A stretch of DNA of 64,000 bases from Ehretia macrophylla (taxonomy: Eukaryota > Streptophyta > Magnoliopsida > Boraginales > Ehretiaceae), in the NCBI GenBank assembly GCA_037974665.1, contig CM075773.1:30886853-30950852 (forward strand). Reading direction: 5' to 3'. Under the pieces are notes generated by a model. The model ran no database searches and was not told the DNA's origin. It saw nothing but the letters and a program-made list of their open reading frames with translations. A program made the translations under genes and the position numbers. Position 1 is the first letter of the stretch; each line of letters starts with the position of its first letter. Below are positions 47,701 through 57,090 of this stretch, piece after piece.

Positions 47701-49008
47701 GGATTCTTAGTCACAAGCCCAACGCCCTCGGTTTCCGGGCCCAGCCCCAACGTGAAGTGAAGTAGTCTTCCCAAGGTGTCGTGGGATTCGGTAATAGAAA
47801 TGTGATGGATTTGGTTGTCGTCCTTCTCGCGGCTCACGACGTACGAACCGGGACAAAAAAATAGCGCAAAAGAAGAAAAGTATTCCGAAACTGATGAAAA
47901 TGTTCAATTTTGGGCTCCAAAAATTGGCACAGCTGTGCAGGCTTGCTTCCTTCATCGTAGAGCTCTCGGGGAGCTTTCCAACGGTATGCTGTGCACCGCG
48001 CAACTCCTTACAGATCAAAAGTTATAGGCACCGGAGCGACAGATACCTGGTTACGAGCCCTATGCCCTTGGTTTGAGGGCCCAGCATCTACGTGAAGTGA
48101 AGTTGTCTTGCCCAAGGTGTCATGGGATTCGGTAATAAAAATGTGATAGATTAGGTTGTCGTCCTTTTCGCGGCTAACGACATACGATCCGGGACGGAAA
48201 AACAACTTAAAAGAATAAAAGTGTCCAAAAACTGATGAGAACGTTCGATTTTGGACTTGGAAAATAGGTGTAGCCAAGAAGGCTTGGTGCCCCATCGTAG
48301 AGCTCTCGGAGAGTTTTCCAACAGTATACTGTGTGCCGTGTAACTCCTTACAAATCAAAAGTTATGGGCACCGAAGCGACGGATACTTGGTCACAAGCCT
48401 CACGCCCTCGGTTTGAGGACCCACCCTCTATGTGCAGTAAAGTTTTCTTGCCCAAGGTGCCGTGGGATTCGGTAATAAAAATGTGATGAATTAGGTTGTC
48501 GTCCTTTTCGCGGCTCACGACTTACGAATCAGGATGGAAAAACAGCGCAAAAGAAGAAAAATATTCTAAAACTGATGAAAATATTCGATTTTGGCTCCAA
48601 AAACAGGCGTAACAGAGCAGGCTTGCTACCCCTGACGTAGAGCTCTTATAGAGCTTTCCAACGGTATGCTGTGTGACACGTAACTCCTTACGGATCAAAA
48701 GTTATGGGCACCGTAGCGACAGATACCTGGTTACAAGCCCCACCCCCTCTGTTTGTAGGCCCAGCCTCTACGTGAGTGAAGTTGAAATGCCCAAGGTGCC
48801 GTGTGATTCAGTAATAGAAATGTGATGGAATAGGTTTTCATCCTTTTCGCGGCTCACGACGTACGATCTGGGATGGAATAATTGCGTAAAAGAAGAAAAG
48901 TGTCACAAAATTTATGAAAATTTTCGATTTTGGGCTCCGAAAACAAGCTCGGCCGAGCAGGCTAGATGCCCCCATTGTAGAGCTCTCAAAGAGCTTTCCA
49001 ACGGTATG

Positions 49009-49013
49009 CAGTG
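49009..49013. repeat. Target-site duplication, left of LTR 4
   Basis: 'cagtg' immediately before TGTAACG; an exact second copy follows the element at 53145-53149. Confidence 0.9.
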
Positions 49014-49636
49014 TGTAACGCCCCAACCCAACCTAAGGAGGCTAGACTAGGGTATGACCTAATTCATTTATACTATTTCACAATCTTAGCCTTTTGTTAT
49101 GATTTAATGCTTAACGTTGGCCTAGAACTCTAAAAGTTTTTCTGAAAGACTAGCAACATGATGGCTATATTTAGGACCTTTGGTTTGACCTAATCTTCTA
49201 AAACACCTCAAAACCTTTAATCATTGATTCAATTCCAACTAAAATTTCCTATTTTGTTATCAATAGATATGCCTACTTATTTATCTCAATAGTCTCGCTT
49301 GATTGACAAGCCTAGCATGATAACTATGTCCCGTTTATTTGCCAGTTCCTATTATGCAAGTACCTATTATTCTTTAGCTTACAATGAGTACCTAAGTAAA
49401 ATTAGATAGAGTTAACTTGTTTGATTCTTCACCTAGTGGTTTAAACGCCTACGATAACTACTAACCAAGATAATGAAAGCAAACAACTAATAAAAAGTTC
49501 GTCCGGTTAAAATCAGTACAAGCCAAGAATTAGACCCAAATTACAACGGGGTCATTTACATCAACAAATAAACAGTTGCAATCAAACACAACATCCAAAT
49601 AGCAACTACTTTCAGATAGAGCACAAAAGCACGTAA

Positions 49637-49699
49637 TCACTCCAAGGAATCATCAACAAGCACATTATCCTCGGGTACCTTTTCCAAATCTGCTTCACC
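49637..49699 (-). other. Conserved 21-codon acidic frame, LTR 4
   Basis: On the minus strand from GGT to TGA, beginning GEAD and ending DDSLE. Same length and stop as in LTRs 1 and 5. Against LTR 5 my hand count of differences by codon position is about 4/5/5, which does not look like selection on protein. Against each other LTRs 1 and 5 give about 0/3/8, which does. Confidence 0.3.
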
Positions 49700-49862
49700 T
49701 GTGACAAAAAGAGGTGAGTCCTTATGAACTCAGTGAGGCGGAACGAGAGATAACGTTTTAAAAACTCGTTTCTGGTTAATCTTATGAAAAACCCTTTTTA
49801 AAACATGTCATATGAAATAAGCAAGTTCATAACATAATATAAATATAAATAAACACATTTAC
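49699..49862 (-). other. Intron-like GT...AG segment in LTR 4
   Basis: A donor 'gacag/gtaaatg' and an acceptor 'tttttgtcacag/gtgaag' on the minus strand bound 164 nt. The donor is the best match to the plant consensus of the four copies. Confidence 0.45.
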
Positions 49863-51319
49863 CTGTCTTTCCTCCCTGAGGTCCTCTAGGAACCAAGCAA
49901 GAGTACTTAAACACATAGTAAAAAGGATACGGTAAGCTTTTGCTCTCAATTCATTTCCAATAACAATTGTTGCGGCCGACTTCAAATCATCCACTTATCA
50001 CGCCAAATGGGTGTACTCCGGATGTACCCCAAAATCCTACAACCCAACTCTCCGAGCAAGTGTAGCCCCCAAGCAATAGAAGGAATTGGACCATGGTAGT
50101 CACGGTAGCACCGGCAAGCCCGATGCCGCCCGGCGTGTGTGAAACACTACCATGCCAAAATGAAAGGTTGCAACCTTGTATGCAATGCACATGTATGCTA
50201 TTTAACATTTCACATTGGGAGGCCAACAAAGTAGGTTGCCTCCGAGCAAGTATATGAACACATTTTGACATATTGGCACATAAGGCATTGTAAGAACATG
50301 TAATCATTTCATATATCAATTTGAAAGCAATTTAACTTCCACGGGCAGCCAAGTAATCATGTCTAAATAAGCCATAAAATGTCTTTTAACAATTCACATT
50401 AGGAGCACAACAAAATAGGTTGCCTTCGAGCAATTATAAGATCACATATTGACAAGTAACGAACGAGGCATGCTTAACACAAATTTTCACTTTGTAAAAC
50501 ACATAGAGTTATATGAACATTAAACGGGCAGCCATGTAACACATTTAAATCAAGTCATGTAATTCATTTCGGGGTTCACGTATCAAGTATTAAGATTATA
50601 CAAGCATGCAACGATGTTTACATGAGACCGGGTATAAGAAGAGTTTACTTATCAACATGTAATCATCGCGAATCATATTTAGAGTTATAAAAACAATTCT
50701 GAGTAGCCCATTAACATTCCTCGACATCAATTTATAATTCACACAAGAGTGGTCTATGACTTGGGAGTCTACGAGGCCATTAGGGTTTACAAGGCCATGC
50801 TCGGGGTTGGTTTTCTTTGCTAAGCACCACAAGTAACACTTAAACCGTTTCAAGCATACTTAACATTTATTAGGGAGCCTACTAACCACACAATTGAACG
50901 CATTTAGCCATAGGATCATCACTTAACAAATTTCATAAGCAATAGGGCCTTAATTCCGTGCTTACACATGCGGTTAAGCAAACCATTCATCAATTAGTGT
51001 TCCCAAGTCATACATCAATCAAATTAAGCAACCTCAACCAGCCACAACAGTCCACACAACATCTAAGTACCACAATTCCAAGCATTCAATACCACAAGAG
51101 AAGTTACAACATGTTTCAAAGCATATCACTAAACAAAACCTCACTCCAATGGTCTGTTTTCTCACATTCGATTAGACAAGCAACAAATCTCCAATTTCAG
51201 TGAACAAAATGTCAAATTAAATCTTAATGAGTGATTTAAGTCTAGGAACAAAACTCGCATCATTTGGAGTTCAGATTTGGGAGTTATGGCCAAAACCGTG
51301 AGACTACTCAAAACTGTCC

Positions 51320-51737
51320 AGTTTTAGACACATTACGAGTTTTGCTATTTTTGAGGGTCTTATAGTCAGAATTGGCTTTGGTCTATTTCTTACAAAAATG
51401 TCCAGAACTACAAAATCTAGCAACCTTCCAATTTTTATGCATTTTTACCAACATATACTAGGTCAAAAATGGTTCGTTCTACAAAGTCAGTAATCTGCCA
51501 GAAACCTATTTCATATTTCCAGATTTTCAGATTTAGACACCTTTTGATATTTTGACCATTTTGGAGGCTTAGAGTCAGAATTTTCCTTGGCCTATTTCTA
51601 CAAAAAATGCTCAGAACTAGTAAAAACAGTCACCTACCAATTTTCACGCATTTTCAACATCATTTACTAGGCCAAATGCACTTTGCTCTACCAAATCAGA
51701 AATTTGCCAACTACACGATTTTACTTATCTTCAAGTT
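51320..51737 (-). repeat. Internal tandem duplication of ~209 bp in LTR 4
   Basis: Two diverged copies start at 51320 ('agttttagacac') and 51529 ('agatttagacac'). Each contains 'agtcagaatt', 'ggcctatttct' or a variant, 'cagaact', 'catttttac/cattttcaac' and a final 'atctgcc/atttgcc'. LTR 5 has the same duplication with a period of about 219 bp; LTR 1 has one copy. Confidence 0.75.
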
Positions 51738-52700
51738 CTAGCCAAAAATCTAGCCATGCATGGTCATATAAGCTCATATACACACATATACAACAACCAC
51801 AAAGGTAAATATAGTCATATGAAGGCATGCATATGATTTTTGAAAGCTTTTAAAAGAGTTTAATCCTCACCTCTTTGAAGATTTAGCAAATGAGCACAAA
51901 TGCTCTTCAAAATGCACAAAGGAAGCTTCTTCCTTGCTTTGGCCGAGAGATGGCTTGTCTTCCCTTAATTTCTAACTTAGTTAGCATGTGAGGAAGGTGT
52001 TCATGTGTGTGAAACCAAAAGAAATGGAAGAAAACTATCAAGACTTACCTTAGCCCAAAAATGATGAGTTTTGTGAGCATGTGTGCATTTTTGAGCTAGT
52101 TGCCTTGCTTGTCCTTGCTATGGCCTAGCTTGGGAGAGTCGTAGAGAGTTTTTAGGAGTCTTGAATGCTCAAGGGGCTGCCATGGTCGAAAATGAGAGAG
52201 AAGGAGAGAGAATGAGAGAGTTTGTGAGGAAAAGTGAAGTTTTAGAGTATGTGTGTGTGTGTGTGCTCGGTTTTGGTGAGTTGAGAGAGCATGGGTGAGA
52301 TGTTTTTGATGTAAAATCTGAATTTTAATTGTATTTGGATGCCTTGGTCGAAAATGAGGGCTAGGGTAGTGTGTGGTGTGTATTTTTTTATGCATTCTTG
52401 TGCTTTGTGAGGAATATTGAGTGTTTAAAATATGATTGTTTTTGTTTTGTCTATCCTAGGTAGCATGGTGTCTTGTGTTGTCATAGGAATGTTGGAAATT
52501 AGGGAATCTAGGTAGAATAAAATATAAGAATGTTTGTTGATGAGTTTGAATTATGAATTGGGAAATGTAGGAATAGTTTAGTGTTATTTTATTGTTAGTG
52601 GAGTTTGTAGAGATTTTGAATTAGGAATATAATATTAGTTAGTGGATTGTGTAGGATTATTTTATAGTCTAGAGCTTTGTGGAGGATTCTTTATTGGTTG

Positions 52701-53144
52701 GCGTGTGGGCACGCTTTCCTAGGTCTAGGGCACGTACTATGAGACATGCACAGAAATCAATACGGGACACGAATCACGAGATAGACACGAACTACGAGGT
52801 AAGTCACGTACTTCAAGATAAATGCACAGATTTCAATACAAATGCACACAACCCTAGGTGAATGCACGTAAACCAATGCAAGGCACGTAAATCGAGGTAC
52901 AACTCTTAAACCTAGGTTAGGACAAGCAATTCAAGGTTAGTGCACAAAAATCAAGGTATCACATGTAAATCAAAGTCAGGGCACGTAAGTCGAGAATTAA
53001 GGCACACAATTCTATGTCAAGACACGTATGACGAGGCATGCACAAAAACCAAGACAGGGCATGTAATCCAAGGTTGGTCATACAGTTTTGGGTCTAAGGC
53101 AAGCAAATCTAGGTAAGACACGTTATTCGGGGTCGGGCCTCACA
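52701..53144 (-). repeat. Degenerate ~20-bp minisatellite, LTR 4
   Basis: Same tract as in LTRs 2 and 3, one or two units shorter (the 'taatttaatgcaatg' unit near 52880 is missing). Confidence 0.78.
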
Positions 53145-53149
53145 CAGTG
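53145..53149. repeat. Target-site duplication, right of LTR 4
   Basis: Exact 'cagtg', followed by the monomer's 'tgccgcgtaactcc'. Confidence 0.9.
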
Positions 53150-53919
53150 TGCCGCGTAACTCCTTACGGATCAAAAGTTATGGGCACCAAAGCGACGGAT
53201 ACTTGGTCACAAGCCCCACGACCTCTGTTTGCAGGGCCCAGCCTCTACGTGAAGTGAAGTTGTCTTACCAAAGGTGCCGTGCGATTCGGAAATAGAAATG
53301 TGATGGATTAGGTTGTCGTCCTTTTCGCGGCTCACGACGTACGATCCGGGACAGAAAAACAGTGCGAAAGATGAAAAGTGTCCCAAAACTGATGAAAACA
53401 TTCGATTTTGGGCTCCTAAAATAGGCGCAGCCTGAGCTCTCGGAGAGCTTTCCAACGGTATGTTGTGCGCCTTGTAACTTCCTACTTATCAAAAGTTATA
53501 GGCACCGGAGCGATGGATACCTGGTCACAAGCCCCATGCCCTCGGTTTGCGGGCCTATCCTCTATGTGAAGTGAAGCTGTCTTGCCTAAGGTATCGTGAG
53601 ATTCGGTAATAGAAATGTGATGGATTAGGTTGTCGTCCTTTTCGCGACTCACGACGTACGATACGGGACAGAAAAACAGCACAAAAGAAGAAAAGTGTCC
53701 TGAAACATATGAAAACGTTTGATTTTGGGCTCCAAAAAAAGGCGCAACCAAGCAGGCTGGGGGCCCCCGTCTTACAGCTCTCAGAGAGTTTTCCAACGGT
53801 ATGCTGTGCACCAAGTAACTCCTTAAGTATCAAAAGTTATAGGCACCGGAGCGACGGATACCTGGTCACATGCCCCACGCCCTCGGTTTGCTGTCCCAGC
53901 CTCTACGTGAAGTGAAGTT

Positions 53920-53924
53920 GTCTT
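53920..53924. repeat. Target-site duplication, left of LTR 5
   Basis: 'gtctt' before TGTCACG; exact copy at 57086-57090. Confidence 0.9.
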
Positions 53925-54556
53925 TGTCACGCCCCAACCCGGCCTATAAAGGTTAGACTAGGGTGTGATCTAACGTTCAAGTCATATCACACACTTAACC
54001 ATTTTTGAAGATTTAACACTTATCGTTTTAGTCTAAACTCTAAAATTTTCCGGAAAACCGGCAGCATAACGGCTGTAATTGGACTCTTTGGTTTGGCCTA
54101 ATTCTCTAAACGCCTCAAAATTTTCTAATCTCAAATTTCATTTCCAACTAGGATTACTATTTAACATCAATTGAAATGCCTATTGGTTGTCTCGATGTCT
54201 CGTTTGATTTATAACCTAGCACGATACTATGTCTCGTTCGTTTGTTTATCCTCGTTACAAAAGTACCTGTTGATCCTAGGTTAATAGCGAGTACTTGTTT
54301 AAGATTGGATAGGTTCATTTACTTAGTCCTTAACTAATACGTCATAACCTATGATAGATACTAGCGGTAATAATAGCAAACGATCATAGTGGTGTCTAGT
54401 GTCTGTCTAGCAATATCAGTACAAACCAAAATTAGACCCCAAATTACAACGAGGGTCTTTTACATTACAAATAACAAGCAACATAAAGGAAATAGTCTTC
54501 AAGTAGCATAGAGTTCACAAGTAGCCACAATCACGCAAAGCACACAAGATAGGCAA

Positions 54557-54619
54557 TCACTCCAAGGATTCATCGTTAGGCACACCGTCCTCAGGTACCT
54601 GTTCTGGATCTTCTTCACC
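54557..54619 (-). other. Conserved 21-codon acidic frame, LTR 5
   Basis: Minus strand, beginning GEED and ending DESLE, then TGA. Same 63-nt length as in LTRs 1, 2 and 4. Confidence 0.3.
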
Positions 54620-54766
54620 TGAGATGATAAAAAAGGGTAAGTCCTTATGAACTCAGCGAGGGGAAAATGAGAAATAGGTTTTGAAACTCATTTTCCGGTT
54701 CAACTTATGAAAATCCTTTTGCAAGCATGAATATAATAATAATAAAAAGTAAAGGAACAAAAATAC
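54619..54766 (-). other. Intron-like GT...AG segment in LTR 5
   Basis: Donor GTATTT and acceptor 'atcatctcag' on the minus strand, 148 nt. The segment is shorter than in the other copies but its ends are in register. Confidence 0.38.
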
Positions 54767-54809
54767 CAGTCTCTCCTCCCCGAGGTTCTCTAGGAACCAA
54801 GCGAGAGTA

Positions 54810-54815
54810 CTTATA
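54810..54815 (-). promoter_or_regulatory. TATA-like box in LTR 5
   Basis: The minus strand reads TATAAG in 'gtgtataagtactctcgctt', the same block as in LTR 1 (20070-20075). Confidence 0.4.
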
Positions 54816-56733
54816 CACATAGTAAAAAGGATACGGTGAGCTTTTGCTCTCAGTTCATTTCCAGAATCAGTTGTTGCGACCGACTTCAAATCATCCCCAT
54901 AACACGCCAAGTGGGTGTACTCCGAATGTACCCCGAAATCCTACGACCTAATTCCCCGAGGAAGTCTAGCCCCCCAGCGAGAGAGGGAATGGGACCATGG
55001 TAGTCACGGGTGCACCGGCAAGCCCGATGCCTCCCGTTGTGCGTGATCGCTACCATGCCGACATGAAAGGTTGCAAACTTGTATGAAATGCACAATTATG
55101 ACATTTAAAATATCACATTAGGAGGACAACAAATTAGGTTACCTCCGGATAGTCATAAGATTGCACATTGACAAGTAAACAAGCGAGGCATGGATAGATA
55201 GGTAATTTCACTTGAAAAGCTCATGGAGTTATATGAACATTAAATGGACAGCCATGTAATGCACATAAATCAAGTCATATAACTCAATTCAAAGTCCATG
55301 TAATCAAATAATAAGATTATATAACATGCAACAACATCGACGTGGGCTCGGATGCAAGAAGAGCCTATTTGTCAACATGCAATAATCAAAATCACATTTA
55401 GGACTATAAGGGCTTCTACGGGCAGCCTACTAAGCATATAATTCCACACAATGTCCAAATGATCAACACTTAGCAAGACTACCTAGTCATTAGGGTTTCC
55501 ATTTCGTGCTTACCCGTGTGATTAAACCTCAAGTCAACCCAAAATCATCCTCAAGCCATACATCAATTAATTCAAACATCCCCAAGTATTCAAAACAGTC
55601 CACACAACAACCCAAAGCCACAATCCCAAGCATTTAATTCAACCAGAGAAGTTACAACAATTTTACCAAGCATATAACTAAGTGAAATCCTTACTGCAAT
55701 AGGCTGTATTATCACAATCATTAAGATAAGAAAACAATATCCAATTCCAGTGAATAAGATTTCAAATTAAATCTTAAGAAGTGAACTAAAATCAGAAACA
55801 AACCTTGCATCATTTGGAGTTCGGGATCATTAGTTATAGCCGAAACAGTGGGATAGCACAAAACTGTCCAGATTTGCATACATTTCGATAATTGACGTTT
55901 TTGAGATCCTTAGGGTCAGATTCAGCCTTAGCCCATTTCTGACAAAAATGTCCAGAACTGAGAAATATATCAGTATACCAAATTTCATGCATTTTGGACA
56001 TCATTTACTAAGTCAAATCTGGTTCGTTCTACAAGGTCAGTGCATCTGCCAAAACCTGCTTCATTTTTCCAGATTTCCAGATTTGGACACATTTTAATGA
56101 TTTGCCATTTTGAGGACCTTAGATTCAAAATTAGCTTCGGCCTATTTATGCAAAAAATGTTCAAAACTGGCAATACTAGTCACCTACAAATTTTCATGCA
56201 TTTTTAACATCATTTGCCTAGCTAAACTTACCTCAAAACCACTGGTCAGAGAGCTGTCACATAATCCAACTTCACCTATCACCACTTTCAAGCCAAGATC
56301 TTGCCATGCATGGTTGAAGAAGCTTATGAATGAACATATAACCCAAGTACAGAAGCAAAGACATACATTTATGAGAATGCATGTGAATTTTTGAAGGATT
56401 TTCAAAAGGTTTTAGCCCTCACCTTAGCAATCAACCAAGAAGATGCACAAAACTTGTTGAAGCACAATTTTCTTCTTCTCCTTTGCCTAGCCGAGATTCC
56501 AACTAGATTTTCTCTATTTTCCTAGCTTAGTGACCAAGCTCTTAGTACATGCATGAGGTTAGAACAAGAAGAAAAGAAATGGAAGCTTAAAAACTCACCT
56601 AGGGCCGAAATGAAGACTCTATGTGCTTGTATGCATCTTTTGAGCTAACTACTTGCTTTCCTTTGCTTGGGCTTGCCTTGAATGGCCTTAGGATGATGAA
56701 GATGAGTTGTGAAGTGAAGAGAATCAGCCAAGG

Positions 56734-56800
56734 CCGAGAGGGAGAGAGAAAAATGAGAGGGAGAGAGAGAAATGTGAGAGGAAAATGAGAGAATGAAAAG
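56734..56800 (+). repeat. Purine-rich low-complexity tract in LTR 5
   Basis: Repeats of gagaggga and gagagaaa on the plus strand. It corresponds to the pyrimidine tract of LTR 1 in inverse orientation. Confidence 0.8.
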
Positions 56801-57085
56801 AAACAAAGGCCTTGAAGTTTGATGAGCATGTTCGGCCTTGGGGCTTGAAATTTTCAGCTTTGTGTCTTCAAGATACTTTAATTTTGAAATGTTTAGCATG
56901 AGCAAGGGAGTAATGTCGAGAATGGTGGAGAATTGAGGTGGTTTTGAGCATTTTTTATGCATTGTGCTAATTCAATGCATGGCACACAAAACGAACACAA
57001 TTCTTAAACCTAGGTCTAGGCATGCAAATCTAGATTAGGGCACACGAAATGAGGTATCGCACGCAAATCGGGGTTGGGCCTCATA

Positions 57086-57090
57086 GTCTT
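57086..57090. repeat. Target-site duplication, right of LTR 5
   Basis: Exact 'gtctt', followed by 'tcccaaggtgcc' in monomer phase. Confidence 0.9.

Larger units (their letters stand above)
43572..49013 (+). repeat. 340-bp satellite array, block 4 (about 16 monomers)
   Basis: Anchors are 43588, 43928, 44269, 44610, 44938, 45279, 45620, 45960, 46300, 46641, 46982, 47323, 47664, 48004, 48344 and 48684. The first ten or so monomers are copy B of the compound unit. The last monomer has the 'ggaataat...gcgtaaaag' and 'gtcacaaaatttatg' marks also seen just left of LTR 2. The block ends at LTR 4. Confidence 0.97.
49014..53144 (-). mobile_element. Solo LTR-like element 4 (4,131 bp, most complete copy)
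   Basis: Ends are TGTAACGCCCCAACCC and GGTCGGGCCTCACA, flanked by an exact 5-bp duplication (cagtg). It is the longest copy and includes the two-copy internal module (51320-51737), the conserved core (minus strand, about 49980-50190), the intron-like segment, a short GT run (52251-52265) and the minisatellite end. No gag-pol frame and no internal second LTR. It is inserted at the same monomer position as LTR 2, and both sides carry the same monomer subtypes as LTR 2, so the two probably descend from one insertion by block duplication. The intact TSD here against the diverged one at LTR 2 fits one ancestral event with later decay. Confidence 0.85.
53145..53924 (+). repeat. 340-bp satellite, block 5 (about 2.3 monomers; compound unit copy C)
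   Basis: Anchors are 53160, 53478 (318-bp step, about 22 bp lost at 'gcagcctgagctc') and 53819. The first monomer has 'gggctcctaaaatagg', and the second has 'aaacatatgaaaac', 'ctccaaaaaaaggc' and 'ccgtctta-agctctcagag'. These are the marks and order found right of LTR 3 (43572-44269) and in part right of LTR 2, so this is the third copy of the compound unit, cut short by LTR 5. Confidence 0.9.
53925..57085 (-). mobile_element. Solo LTR-like element 5 (3,161 bp)
   Basis: Starts TGTCACGCCCCAACCCGG and ends GGGTTGGGCCTCATA; the final CA has become TA. An exact 5-bp duplication (gtctt) flanks it and the monomer continues in phase ('cccaaggtgcc'). It belongs to the subfamily of LTR 1 (reverse complement alignable end to end) rather than that of LTRs 2-4, but has the tandem internal module (55871 and 56090) that LTR 1 lacks. 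The minisatellite end is short (about 56972-57085). A purine-rich tract lies at 56734-56800. No gag-pol frame. It sits in a different part of the monomer from the other insertions, so it is independent, and it split copy C of the compound unit, so it is younger than that amplification. Confidence 0.83.

Noticed and set aside
34553-53144. LTRs 2 and 4 as the two LTRs of one retrotransposon with internal region 37705-49013
   Set aside because: They have the same orientation, but the sequence between them is satellite and a truncated LTR, with no primer-binding site, polypurine tract or gag-pol. Each LTR also has its own flanking target duplication position.
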